Part shown: one piece after another, positions 9,463 to 17,683 of the stretch | How the letters are laid out: the number at the start of each line of letters is the position of its first letter | Position numbering within the stretch: the stretch's first letter is position 1 | The notes under the pieces: model-generated | What the model was told of the DNA's origin: nothing | Database searches by the model: none | What the model saw: only the letters and a program-made list of their open reading frames with translations | Source of the DNA: Gordoniibacillus chartarius | Lineage (GTDB): Bacteria; Bacillota; Bacilli; Paenibacillales; NBRC-103111 | Direction: 5' to 3' | DNA: 64,000 nucleotides | Assembly: GCF_042432825.1 (NCBI RefSeq) | Contig: NZ_JBHLWN010000031.1 | Span: 124,001 to 188,000, forward strand | Translations under genes and position numbers: made by a program

Positions 9463-9762
9463 CTATTCAAAATCGCCCTTGAGCGGGAACGTCATCTCGT
9501 CATACAGCTCCGAGACCGTCTCCCATTCATCGTCGTCTTCGATATTTTCCAGCTCAGGCTCGCCGTCGCCCGGTACGACCCGGAACAAAGCGACCTCGTC
9601 TTCCTCGCGCAGCGCGTCGGATTGCAGCACCGCATATTCCTTGCCGTCATGCCTGAATTCCGTCAAAATGCGATAAGCGGCGGATTCATTCTGCTCATCG
9701 AACAAAATAATATCATCTCCGAACGCCTTCCGCAAGGTTTCGCTCTTCTGCACGTCGCTCAT
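9463..9762 (-). CDS. DUF1292 (YrzB-like) small acidic protein, copy 2
   Basis: 99 residues with the DUF1292 pattern: D-I-I-L-F-D-E-Q-N-E near the start, then E-Y-A-V-L-Q and D-E-V-A-L-F-R-V, and D-D-E-W-E-T-V near the end. Function unknown in the family. Its ATG overlaps the stop of the preceding DUF1292 gene (ATGA), which suggests translational coupling. A strong terminator follows. Confidence 0.85.
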   Translation of the reverse strand: MSDVQKSETLRKAFGDDIILFDEQNESAAYRILTEFRHDGKEYAVLQSDALREEDEVALFRVVPGDGEPELENIEDDDEWETVSELYDEMTFPLKGDFE

Positions 9763-10064
9763 TGCTCGTCGTCCTCTTCATACTCCGCCATCAACGTATT
9801 GAAGGTTTCCTCAACGATATTCCACTCTTCCTCGTCCTCAATCGTAAACAGCTTCAGGTCGTCGCCATTCTCGTCTTCCTCATAGCGGAAAGCGTAAACT
9901 TCGTCGGACTCCTCGTCGGCGTCGACTGGCACTACCATCATGTATTTATTGTCGGAGCCGTCTACCTCGAACTTCATGATCACTTCAAACTCTTCTTCGT
10001 TGCCTTCATCGTCCGGAATATAAATGATTTCCGGTTCTTCCAGCAGCTCCTCATTGCCTGCCAT
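9759..10064 (-). CDS. DUF1292 (YrzB-like) small acidic protein, copy 1
   Basis: About 101 residues, strongly acidic, with the DUF1292 core (E-I-I-Y-I-P-D-D-E-G, K-Y-M-M-V-V-P-V, E-V-Y-A-F-R-Y, E-E-E-W-N-I-V-E). The ATG at 10064 follows GAGGTGA, which overlaps the ruvX stop. B. subtilis has a single yrzB here; the two tandem copies in this window have clearly diverged from one another. Confidence 0.88.
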   Translation of the reverse strand: MAGNEELLEEPEIIYIPDDEGNEEEFEVIMKFEVDGSDNKYMMVVPVDADEESDEVYAFRYEEDENGDDLKLFTIEDEEEWNIVEETFNTLMAEYEEDDEQ

Positions 10065-10069
10065 TACGA

Positions 10070-10486
10070 TCACCTCGCGATTTTAGAATCCATAAAGTTT
10101 TGCAATATGAGCGCTGCGGCCATCTTGTCGATGACTTGCTTGCGCTTCTTGCGGCTGACGTCCGCCTCGAGCAGCGTACGCTGCGCCGAGGCGGTCGTTA
10201 GCCGTTCATCCCAAAGGTGGACTGGCAATTGTAGTATTTCTTCGACCTGTTTGGCAAATTCGATACAAATTTCTCCACGCGGGCCGATCGTGTTGTTCAT
10301 ATTTTTCGGCAAACCGACAACGATCTCGCTGACGCTGTATGCCTCCACCAGCTCCCGCAGTCTGCCGAAGTCCCGTTCCTGCGTCGTACGGCGAATCGTC
10401 TCGACGCCCTGCGCGGTCCAGCCGAGCTCATCGCTGACAGCAACGCCGATCGTTTTGTCTCCGTAGTCAAGGCCCATCCGTCTCAT
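10070..10486 (-). CDS. ruvX: RuvX/YqgF family Holliday-junction-resolvase-like nuclease
   Basis: 138 residues with an RNase H-like fold: G-L-D-Y-G-D-K-T-I-G-V-A at the N terminus, I-V-V-G-L-P-K-N-M-N, L-W-D-E-R-L-T-T and D-K-M-A-A-A-L-I-L supply the acidic active-site positions. Relatives are linked to 16S rRNA 5' end processing and possibly to recombination. It sits 12 bases after ireB and runs into the DUF1292 pair, the order found in B. subtilis (yrrK). Confidence 0.93.
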   Translation of the reverse strand: MRRMGLDYGDKTIGVAVSDELGWTAQGVETIRRTTQERDFGRLRELVEAYSVSEIVVGLPKNMNNTIGPRGEICIEFAKQVEEILQLPVHLWDERLTTASAQRTLLEADVSRKKRKQVIDKMAAALILQNFMDSKIAR

Positions 10487-10498
10487 CCGGCATCTCCC

Positions 10499-10759
10499 TT
10501 ATTTATGTTCTTTCAGGTAGGAGCGCACCAGTTCCTCGATCAATTCGTCCCGCTCACGCCTGCGGATCAGGCTGCGGGCGTTGTTGTGGCGCGGAATGTA
10601 GGCCGGGTCGCCGGAAAGCAGGTAGCCGACAATCTGGTTGATCGGATTGTAGCCCTTCTCTTGCAGTGCGTCGTATACCGCCAAGAGCACTTCCTGGGGT
10701 GACGTTTCGACCTCTTCCGCCTTCACGTTGAATTTCATCGTTTTGTCCATCGAACTCAT
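10499..10759 (-). CDS. IreB family regulatory phosphoprotein
   Basis: 86-residue protein of the DUF965/YrzL family, opening M-S-S-M-D-K-T-M-K-F-N and ending in a helical R-R-R-E-R-D-E-L-I-E-E-L-V-R. In Enterococcus, IreB is phosphorylated by the PASTA kinase IreK and affects cephalosporin resistance; a similar role here is inferred only from family. The ATG at 10759 follows GAGGGTGA; the longer open frame to 10786 has no site. The position between alaS and ruvX is the standard one in Firmicutes. Confidence 0.92.
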   Translation of the reverse strand: MSSMDKTMKFNVKAEEVETSPQEVLLAVYDALQEKGYNPINQIVGYLLSGDPAYIPRHNNARSLIRRRERDELIEELVRSYLKEHK

Positions 10760-10852
10760 GACGATCACCCTCGCTTTCGCTGCCAACCGTTTACATATTG
10801 TCTATATTCTCTACCGTGCAGAAAATTCCTGTTGCTTCGAGAAAAAAACGTG

Positions 10853-13486
10853 TTAAACGAGCTGTTTCGCAACGAGCTCTTCAACAAGCTTCAGCGCATC
10901 GCCCAGCTTGGAAGCGTCCTTGCCGCCGGCCTGCGCCATCTCCGGCTTGCCGCCGCCGCTTCCGCCGCAGGCCGCCGCCGCTTCCTTGATCAGCTTGCCG
11001 GCATGGAACCCTTTCGCCGCGAGATCCGCCGAAACGGCCGCGACGAGGTTGACCTTGCCTTCGGCCGCAGCGCCGAGAACGATAACCGCCGAACCGAGCT
11101 TCGCCTTCATCTCGTCAACGATCGTGCGCAGCGAATCCATGTCTCCTGCGTTCACTTGCGCCGCCAGCACCTGCACGCCGGCGACCGTCTTCACCTGGTC
11201 GGTCAGCGCTCCCGCCTCGATGCGGCTCAGCTTGGCGCGGAGCGATTCGTTCTCGCGGCTCAGCTCCTTAATTTGGCCGAGCGCCGCTTCCACACGCTTC
11301 GGCACGTCGTTCACATTCGACTTCAGCAGCGCAGCCGCGTCCTTCAGCTGCTGCAGCTGGGCGTCGAGATATTCGTAGGCATGGCGTCCGGTTACCGCCT
11401 CAATCCGGCGTACGCCGGAGCCGATGCCGGATTCCGATACGATCTTGAACAGGCCGATTTGCGCTGTCGATCGAACGTGGCAGCCGCCGCACAGCTCCAG
11501 GCTGTAATCGCCGACCTGAACGACGCGAACGACGTCGCCGTACTTCTCCCCGAACAGCGCCATCGCGCCCATGGCCTTCGCTTCGGCAAGCCCTTTGACC
11601 GAAATGTCGACCGCCGTGTTGAGCCAAATTTGCCGGTTTACGCGCTGCTCCACGTCCTGGAGCTCTTCAGCCGTAACGGCGCCAAAATGGGAGAAGTCGA
11701 ACCGCAGACGCTCCGGCTGTACGAGCGAGCCCGCCTGATTGACATGCGTACCGAGCACTTCCTTAAGCGCTTTGTGCAGCAAATGCGTCGCCGTATGATT
11801 TTTGACGATATCTTCGCGCAGCTCGGCGCTGACCGCAGCCTGCACGCTTTCGCCGGTGCGCAGCACGCCTGCTTCGACCCGCACCGTGTGCACATGCTGG
11901 CCATGCGGCGCTTTACCCACTTCCTCGACAATCAGCTTGAGTCCGCTCCCGCTCGTAATGATACCGAAGTCGCTTACCTGACCGCCGCTTTCCGCATAGA
12001 ACGGAGTCCTGTCAAGAATAACCTGGCAGGTCTCGCCGGTGCCGACAAGGTCGACAAATTGATTTTCATGAACGATAGCCGCCACTTTAGCAGATACTAC
12101 CAGATCAGTATATCCAACAAATTCCGATTTAACCGTATAATCGGCCAGCGGACCGCCCTGTACCTTCATGCTTTCCGATTCCTGCCGGGCATTGCGGGCG
12201 CGGTCTCGCTGCTCCTGCATCGCCTTGTCGAAGCCGGCGCGGTCGACGGTCATACCTTTCTCCGCCGCAAAGTCCTCGGTCAAGTCGAACGGGAAGCCGT
12301 ACGTGTCGTACAGCTTGAACGCGTCCGGACCGCTGATCTCGGTTCGTCCCTCGGCAGCCGCCTGCGCCGCAAGCGACGAGAGAATGTTCAAGCCGTCGCT
12401 GAGCGTCTCGTGGAAGCGTTCTTCCTCGGTGCGGATGACGCGTTCGATAAACTCGCGCTTCTCGACGATTTCCGGATAGTACGAGCCCATAATGTCGCCG
12501 ACAACGGAAACGAGCTTGTACAAGAACGGCTTATCCATGCCGAGCACCACCTTACCGTAGCGCACCGCGCGGCGCAGCAGACGGCGGATGACGTAGCCGC
12601 GGCCTTCGTTCGACGGCAGCACGCCGTCGCCTGCGGAGAACGTCACCGTGCGTACATGGTCGGCAATCACCTTGAACGCCACGTCGGTTTCGCTGTTCTC
12701 GCCGTACTTTACCCCGGCAATTTCGCCGGTAGCGGCGATAATCGGCGTAAACAGGTCCGTATCGAAGTTGGAGTCGACATCCTGCAAAATCGAAGCGAAG
12801 CGCTCCAGGCCTGCGCCCGTATCGATGTTCTTATTCGGCAGCGGCGTGTAGGAGCCGTCCTTATTATGGTTGAACTGCGAGAACACGAGGTTCCACACCT
12901 CGAGGAAGCGCTCGTTCTCGCCGCCCGGCCAGCATTCCGGATCGTTCAGATCGCCGTACTTCTCCCCGCGGTCGTAGAAAATTTCCGTACACGGTCCGCA
13001 CGGTCCTTCGCCGATGTCCCAGAAGTTGTCCTGCAGCTTGTAGATGCGCTCCGCCGGCAGCCCGATCTTCTCGTTCCACAGCTTGAACGCCTCTTCGTCC
13101 TCCGGATATACGGTAACCGACAAACGGTTCGGATCGAAGCCGATCCATTTCGGATCGGTCAGGAATTCCCAAGCCCACGTAATCACTTCTTCTTTGAAGT
13201 AATCGCCGATCGAGAAGTTGCCGAGCATTTCGAAGAACGTATGGTGGCGGCGGGTTTTGCCTACATTTTCAATATCGTTCGTCCGAATGCACTTCTGCGA
13301 GTTCGCGATCCGCGGATTGTCCGGCACCTCGCGTCCGTCGAAATACCGCTTCAGCGGCGCCATCCCGGCGTTGATCCAGAGCAGCGAAGGATCGTTGTGC
13401 GGCACGAGCGAAGCGCTCGGCTCGATGTGGTGCCCCTTCTCCTTGAAAAATTCCAGCCACTTGCTGCGGATTTCACTTGCCTTCAT
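10853..13486 (-). CDS. alaS: Alanyl-tRNA synthetase
   Basis: 877 residues, full family length. The class II catalytic core opens with K-W-L-E-F-F-K-E-K-G-H-H and contains N-A-G-M-A-P-L-K and R-R-H-H-T-F-F-E-M-L-G-N-F-S-I-G-D-Y-F. The editing domain has its zinc ligands in H-T-A-T-H (near residue 560) and C-G-G-C-H (near 663), followed by the C-terminal DHHA1-type oligomerisation and tRNA-binding part. It charges tRNA-Ala and deacylates mischarged Ser/Gly. A T-box leader and a consensus promoter lie upstream. A reading frame of almost the same length on the opposite strand is a compositional shadow. Confidence 0.98.
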   Translation of the reverse strand: MKASEIRSKWLEFFKEKGHHIEPSASLVPHNDPSLLWINAGMAPLKRYFDGREVPDNPRIANSQKCIRTNDIENVGKTRRHHTFFEMLGNFSIGDYFKEEVITWAWEFLTDPKWIGFDPNRLSVTVYPEDEEAFKLWNEKIGLPAERIYKLQDNFWDIGEGPCGPCTEIFYDRGEKYGDLNDPECWPGGENERFLEVWNLVFSQFNHNKDGSYTPLPNKNIDTGAGLERFASILQDVDSNFDTDLFTPIIAATGEIAGVKYGENSETDVAFKVIADHVRTVTFSAGDGVLPSNEGRGYVIRRLLRRAVRYGKVVLGMDKPFLYKLVSVVGDIMGSYYPEIVEKREFIERVIRTEEERFHETLSDGLNILSSLAAQAAAEGRTEISGPDAFKLYDTYGFPFDLTEDFAAEKGMTVDRAGFDKAMQEQRDRARNARQESESMKVQGGPLADYTVKSEFVGYTDLVVSAKVAAIVHENQFVDLVGTGETCQVILDRTPFYAESGGQVSDFGIITSGSGLKLIVEEVGKAPHGQHVHTVRVEAGVLRTGESVQAAVSAELREDIVKNHTATHLLHKALKEVLGTHVNQAGSLVQPERLRFDFSHFGAVTAEELQDVEQRVNRQIWLNTAVDISVKGLAEAKAMGAMALFGEKYGDVVRVVQVGDYSLELCGGCHVRSTAQIGLFKIVSESGIGSGVRRIEAVTGRHAYEYLDAQLQQLKDAAALLKSNVNDVPKRVEAALGQIKELSRENESLRAKLSRIEAGALTDQVKTVAGVQVLAAQVNAGDMDSLRTIVDEMKAKLGSAVIVLGAAAEGKVNLVAAVSADLAAKGFHAGKLIKEAAAACGGSGGGKPEMAQAGGKDASKLGDALKLVEELVAKQLV

Positions 13487-13499
13487 ACGTTATCATGAC

Positions 13500-13812
13500 T
13501 CCCTTCGACATGTTCGAAAAATACAAAACGCCCCTGCCAACAGACAGGGACGATTAAGCTCGCGGTACCACCCTGGTTATCGCTGATGCTGATGCGGCTC
13601 AAACGCCTGCAGCGATCTCCTTGTGCGGACGATAACGGGTCCCCCCGGCGGAGTTGTTCCGCGCTCCGAAAGCAGCGTTCGGCTGATCTTCGCCGCGAGC
13701 GTCCTTGCAGCCGGCGGCCGTATCGTTACTACGAACGGCTCCCGGGACACTCTCTCTGCGGGGCGGGCTGCAGCCTACTTTCTTTCATCCTCGCATTGGT
13801 CGATTCAATACC
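13500..13812 (-). ncRNA. T-box leader of alaS
   Basis: The minus strand carries the conserved T-box antiterminator sequence AGGGTGGTACCGCGAGC (about 13559-13575), followed by a terminator hairpin (CGTCCCTG/CAGGGGCG, about 13527-13553) with TTTTG. The Stem I landmark GATGAAAGAAAGTAGG lies near the 5' end. On the 3' side, GAAC-GCT-G-CTTTC places a GCT alanine specifier at 13674-13676, with CTTTC able to pair with GAAAG. Uncharged tRNA-Ala should bind and favour antitermination. This was read by eye; Stem II/III were not drawn. Confidence 0.93.
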
Positions 13813-13816
13813 AAAA

Positions 13817-13845
13817 ATTATAGACCTCCGCCCGATAGATGTCAA
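13817..13845 (-). promoter_or_regulatory. Consensus sigma-A promoter of alaS T-box transcript
   Basis: On the minus strand, TTGACA (13840-13845) and TATAAT (13817-13822) are separated by exactly 17 bases, a perfect match to consensus. It should start transcription at about 13810, at the 5' edge of the T-box leader. Confidence 0.92.
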
Positions 13846-13865
13846 ATCGTGTCCCTTGCTTGCGG

Positions 13866-14942
13866 TTAAAATCTGGGCGTCCGGTGCCTGATGTAATGCA
13901 GCACAATATGCTCGACGATCACCTTCAGCACGGCGAACATCGGTACCGCCAGAATCAGTCCGAAAATACCGCCGATTTGACCGCCGACGAGCAATGCGAA
14001 GATGATAACGAGCGGATGCAGATGAAGCGATTTGCCGACGACCTGCGGCGAGATGATGTTGCCTTCCGCCACCTGCACCGCAAAGTTGACCAGAGCGACG
14101 AACAGCACCATTTTCATAGAGATCGTGGATGCCATAAGCAATGCCGGCGCGGCGCCAAAGAACGGCCCCAAATACGGAATAATATTGAATACGGCGACAA
14201 TGCTGGCCAGCAGGAGCGGATACGGCATGCCGATGATGAGATAGCCGAAATACGCCAAAGCCCCGACGATCAGACACACCAATAGCTGTCCGCGGATATA
14301 ATGTCCGAGCGCCGTATCGATGTCCAGCAGAAGCCTGACGATGCGCTGCCGCTGCGACTTCGGTACGACTGCCAGCGCGGTCTTTTCGAGCATTTGAAAG
14401 TCTTTGAGCATGTAGAACGATACGAACGGGACGATGAAAATAATGAACAGCGTTCCGATTGTCGTGCCGATCGAGCTGAGATAGTCCGACACGATCTCGG
14501 ATACGCTCGTCTCCAGCTTGCCGAGCGATTTATTGATGCCGTCCCGGATCGACGTAGGCAGCATGTCGTTGTGATTGTAGCCATCGACGATCGATTGCGC
14601 CCTAAGTGTCAGCTCCGGCATATGCTCGTTCAGCTCTTGAACCTGCTCCATAAACATCGGTGTAAGATTCATGAAAATCACGACCAGCGACGTCACAAAG
14701 ACGCTATAAATCAGCAAAACGGCGATCGTTCGCGGCACTTTCCGTTGACCGAGCAGCGAGACGACCGGGTTCAGCACGTACGAAATAATCAAGGCAATCA
14801 GGAACGGCATCAGCACAGCTTCCAGGAATTGAAACACGCCGCGCAGCAGCGGCTTGATCTGAAGCAGCATATACAGCACGAGCAGGCCGAGCAAAGCATA
14901 GATGAGTCCGGCGAACCACCGGTTCCGGAACCACGGCTCCAT
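13866..14942 (-). CDS. AI-2E family transporter (YrrI-like)
   Basis: 358-residue membrane protein with the PF01594 pattern: paired N-terminal helices, a soluble helical stretch (residues about 95-155), then further membrane helices with I-V-P-F-V-S-F-Y-M-L-K-D and F-N-I-I-P-Y-L-G-P-F-F-G. In B. subtilis the equivalent yrrI also precedes alaS. Members are proposed exporters of autoinducer-2 or Na+/H+ exchangers; the substrate here is unknown. GGGAG lies eight bases before the ATG. It ends just before the alaS promoter. Confidence 0.9.
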   Translation of the reverse strand: MEPWFRNRWFAGLIYALLGLLVLYMLLQIKPLLRGVFQFLEAVLMPFLIALIISYVLNPVVSLLGQRKVPRTIAVLLIYSVFVTSLVVIFMNLTPMFMEQVQELNEHMPELTLRAQSIVDGYNHNDMLPTSIRDGINKSLGKLETSVSEIVSDYLSSIGTTIGTLFIIFIVPFVSFYMLKDFQMLEKTALAVVPKSQRQRIVRLLLDIDTALGHYIRGQLLVCLIVGALAYFGYLIIGMPYPLLLASIVAVFNIIPYLGPFFGAAPALLMASTISMKMVLFVALVNFAVQVAEGNIISPQVVGKSLHLHPLVIIFALLVGGQIGGIFGLILAVPMFAVLKVIVEHIVLHYIRHRTPRF

Positions 14943-15026
14943 TCGGGCAACTCCCCTTCCCCGCCAATCTCCTTACAGTATATGTACAACCTCATACAAT
15001 TAATCCAGGCCCCGCGAAAATGAAAA

Positions 15027-15054
15027 CAAGCCCCCGTTGCGAGCTTGGGGGCCT
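15027..15054 (-). terminator. Terminator upstream of the AI-2E gene
   Basis: On the minus strand, GCCCCC and GGGGGC pair around a loop of about 16 bases and are followed by TTGTTTT. It lies just after the zinc-ribbon gene and would end transcription from that small cluster. Confidence 0.7.
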
Positions 15055-15079
15055 ACATTGGACGCTTCCTGCATATAGA

Positions 15080-15277
15080 TCAGGTAGCGTGTACTTGTGG
15101 AATATCATCCTCGAAGAACAGATCGTCCAGCGAGCTGAGCGTGCCGTCTTCTTCGACCTGATACACGGACATTTTGTCCCCGTTCACGGTCAATTCGATG
15201 AAGCAGCCCCAGCAGTAAAATTGATGAGAGCCGATCTTGCCGATATCCTTCGAATTGCAATTAGGACAACGCATCAT
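15080..15277 (-). CDS. Small zinc-ribbon protein of unknown function
   Basis: 65 residues. Two cysteine pairs, C-P-N-C at residues 4-7 and C-W-G-C about 15 residues later, make a probable zinc ribbon; the C-terminal half is acidic (D-D-L-F-F-E-D-D-I). The ORF opens with two consecutive ATG codons. It follows the PRC-barrel gene by about 15 bases and precedes a terminator, so it is probably the last gene of that unit. I do not recognise a characterised relative. Confidence 0.7.
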   Translation of the reverse strand: MMRCPNCNSKDIGKIGSHQFYCWGCFIELTVNGDKMSVYQVEEDGTLSSLDDLFFEDDIPQVHAT

Positions 15278-15291
15278 ATTGAATCACAACC

Positions 15292-15804
15292 TTATTCTGA
15301 GATACGAAGCGACTCCGCTTCCGTTATGCAGTCCGTCGGGACGACGATCGCATCTTCTCCCAGCTTCGCGTGCTCCGGGATAGCGAGCGTCTTGCGCCCT
15401 TCCTGCAAGTCTGTAACAAATCCTTCGGACAATTCAAAGCCTACCACTGGTATTTCCAAATTTCGGCCGAAATAAACATCTTCGATGACTCCGAGCCGCT
15501 CGCCGTTCGTCTTGAGAACCGGGAGACCGAACAGCTTGCCTGAGCCTCCCGCCAGCGGTCTTGCCTGAACGTAGTCATCCTGCATAACCGCCTCTTCACT
15601 TTGAACAGTGACGGCGTCCGTCCCCAGGGCGGCAATATGCTCGGAGGATACGGTCCGCCCTTCCGTAAACCAAGTTTTCGATTCCAGCACGATAGCTTTC
15701 AGCTGCCAATCGGATCCGATCCTCATATCTTTCACAGTCCCGACCTGCTTACCGGTATCGATCGTAACGACAGGCAGACCGATGATGTCTTTCGCCTTGC
15801 GCAA
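15292..15804 (-). CDS. PRC-barrel domain protein (YrrD-like)
   Basis: 170 residues with two PRC-barrel halves: K-A-K-D-I-I-G-L-P-V-V-T and, after residue 85, G-K-L-F-G-L-P-V-L-K-T-N-G-E-R-L-G-V-I-E-D-V-Y-F. PRC barrels often bind RNA or protein partners (RimM, photosynthetic H subunit); the role here is unknown. The start is a TTG placed about seven bases after AAGGAGGG, one of the clearest non-ATG starts in the window. B. subtilis yrrD occupies a nearby position. Confidence 0.85.
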   Translation of the reverse strand: MRKAKDIIGLPVVTIDTGKQVGTVKDMRIGSDWQLKAIVLESKTWFTEGRTVSSEHIAALGTDAVTVQSEEAVMQDDYVQARPLAGGSGKLFGLPVLKTNGERLGVIEDVYFGRNLEIPVVGFELSEGFVTDLQEGRKTLAIPEHAKLGEDAIVVPTDCITEAESLRISE

Positions 15805-15859
15805 GCTTTACCCTCCTTGGGGATCGCAAGAGACTGGCGTGATGCCGGCCTCCGGCTAC

Positions 15860-17020
15860 TTACCTATACGTATGGCGACGCCATATAGTTTCAATAATCT
15901 CTACGGCGGCGTCGATTTCTTGTATAGAGTTCCCCAATCCGAGGCTGATTCGGATGGCAGATCGTGTCACCTCGTCAGACAGATGCATCGCCCGCAGCAC
16001 ATGGGACGTTTCTAAGGAGCCTGAGGTGCACGCCGATCCGCTGGAAACGGCAATACCTTCCAAATCCAAATTCATCAGCAGCGTCTCGGTATCGAGACCG
16101 GGTAAGCTCAAATTGATTATGTGCGGGACGCGCTGCGACGGATGGCCGTTGATCACGATGCTGGACGAGCCGATCCGTTCGGTCAGTCCATTGACGAGCC
16201 GAGTGCGGAGCTCCTCGATCGCAGCATTTTGTTCGTCGATCCGCCGGGCGAACAAGTCCGCCGCTTTGGCAAAACCGACGATTCCTGCAACATTCTCGGT
16301 TCCCGACCTGCGCTTGCGCTCCTGGTTGCCCCCCAGCAGTAAGGCTGGAAGCGGCACGGAGGCATGCAGATAGAGCGCCCCTACGCCCTTGGGACCGTAC
16401 ACCTTATGGGCGGAGAAGCTTACCATATCGACCGGCAGTTCGCTCAGCCGAATCGGCAGCTTGCCTAACGCCTGAACGGCGTCGACATGAAATAAAATGC
16501 CGCGATCCCTGGCTGTCCGGCCGATCGCTTCAATCGGCTGGACCGTACCGATTTCGTTATTGACGTACATCACGGAAATCAATGCAGTCTCCGGCTTGAT
16601 CGCCGCTTCGATACGAGCGGAATCGACAATCCCGGAAGAGTCGGCTTCTACATAAGTCACTTCAAACCCGAGCTGCTCCAGCCGTTCGCACGGATGCAGC
16701 ACGGCATGATGCTCGATCGTTGTCGAGATGATATGCGGACGCCGATCCTTTTGCTTCTTGGACGCCAAAGCCACCGCACCGAAAACCGCCGTATTGTTGC
16801 TCTCGGTGCCGCCGCTCGTAAAGACAAGCTCGCCCGGCTTGCACCCCAGTTGCGCAGCAAGACCGTCACGTGCGCGATTCAGCGCGGTGCGGGTCGCTCT
16901 GCCGAAGCTGTGTATGGAGGACGGATTCCCGTAATGGTCGGTCAAATAAGGAAGCATCGCTTCCAGCACCTCGCGGTGCAGCGGTGTCGTCGCGGCGTGA
17001 TCCAAATAAATGGGATTCAT
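15860..17020 (-). CDS. Cysteine desulfurase (YrvO/IscS-like)
   Basis: PLP-dependent enzyme of about 386 residues that takes sulfur from cysteine as a persulfide. Seen: Y-L-D-H-A-A-T-T-P at the N terminus, T-I-E-H-H-A-V, the PLP lysine in S-F-S-A-H-K-V-Y-G-P-K-G and the catalytic cysteine in S-S-G-S-A-C-T-S-G. The ATG at 17020 follows GGGTGA; a GTG at 17035 overlaps the cymR stop. In B. subtilis the gene in this place (yrvO) supplies sulfur to MnmA for 2-thiouridine, and mnmA is close by here, though on the other strand. Confidence 0.93.
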   Translation of the reverse strand: MNPIYLDHAATTPLHREVLEAMLPYLTDHYGNPSSIHSFGRATRTALNRARDGLAAQLGCKPGELVFTSGGTESNNTAVFGAVALASKKQKDRRPHIISTTIEHHAVLHPCERLEQLGFEVTYVEADSSGIVDSARIEAAIKPETALISVMYVNNEIGTVQPIEAIGRTARDRGILFHVDAVQALGKLPIRLSELPVDMVSFSAHKVYGPKGVGALYLHASVPLPALLLGGNQERKRRSGTENVAGIVGFAKAADLFARRIDEQNAAIEELRTRLVNGLTERIGSSSIVINGHPSQRVPHIINLSLPGLDTETLLMNLDLEGIAVSSGSACTSGSLETSHVLRAMHLSDEVTRSAIRISLGLGNSIQEIDAAVEIIETIWRRHTYR

Positions 17021-17034
17021 CGCTTCGTCACCCA

Positions 17035-17454
17035 CTAAATATAGAACATATAGTTGTCGTTCTTGCCCTCGTCCTTAAACATATTAAGAGACGCAAGCGT
17101 CGTCGAATCCAGCACTTCCGCAATGCTGTCGCGGATGCGCATCCACAGATCGCGCTTTGCCGGATCGTCTTCTTCCGTGAAATCGACCGGCGAGATCGGT
17201 CCTTCCAGAACGCGAATGACGTCTCCTGCAGTCAATTGGTCCGGCGACTTCGACAATATATAGCCGCCATAGGCGCCGCGGACGCTCTTTACCAAACCGG
17301 CGTTGCGCAGCGGAGCAACGAGCTGCTCCAAATAATGCTCGGAGAGCTGGTGCTTCTCCGCAATGCTTTTCAGAGACGTAGGACCTTCGCCGAACTTGGC
17401 GGCCAGTTCCATCATAATTGTGAGGCCGTAACGGCCTTTTGTTGAAATTTTCAA
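17035..17454 (-). CDS. cymR: Rrf2 family transcriptional regulator, CymR-type
   Basis: 139-residue winged-helix regulator. M-K-I-S-T-K-G-R-Y-G-L-T is the typical Rrf2 start, followed by the recognition region L-S-E-H-Y-L-E-Q-L-V-A-P-L-R and G-A-Y-G-G-Y. The protein has no cysteine at all, so it cannot carry the Fe-S cluster of IscR; that and its place before the cysteine desulfurase fit CymR, the cysteine-metabolism repressor acting with CysK. It begins with TTG after GGGTG. An inverted repeat CCTAT-N7-ATAGG (about 17503-17519) in its upstream region could be autoregulatory. Confidence 0.9.
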   Translation of the reverse strand: MKISTKGRYGLTIMMELAAKFGEGPTSLKSIAEKHQLSEHYLEQLVAPLRNAGLVKSVRGAYGGYILSKSPDQLTAGDVIRVLEGPISPVDFTEEDDPAKRDLWMRIRDSIAEVLDSTTLASLNMFKDEGKNDNYMFYI

Positions 17455-17683
17455 AACGACACCCAGCCTTTGCCACGTAAAATCATATTGTATCCTATCC
17501 GGTTAATAGGATTTCCATGTGCTGTATGACCCAAACGTCGGGAAAATGATGTGCATCATAGATATGTTACCATACTTCGACCGTTTTGTGGGAAAATAAC
17601 GATGACATTCCGGTGAAATAATTTTATTTTTGCTTCGAGGAGCGTTATAATAGATGGATTACGAAGGAAAGAAGGTGTGCCGC

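Noticed and set aside
10832..13498. 888-codon open frame on the plus strand covering all of alaS
   Set aside because: Mirror frame of a GC-rich gene; Arg/His/Leu-rich, no family motifs, and alaS on the other strand has full conserved motifs.
17035..17454. IscR-type Fe-S regulator
   Set aside because: The protein contains no cysteine, so it cannot ligate a cluster; CymR fits better.
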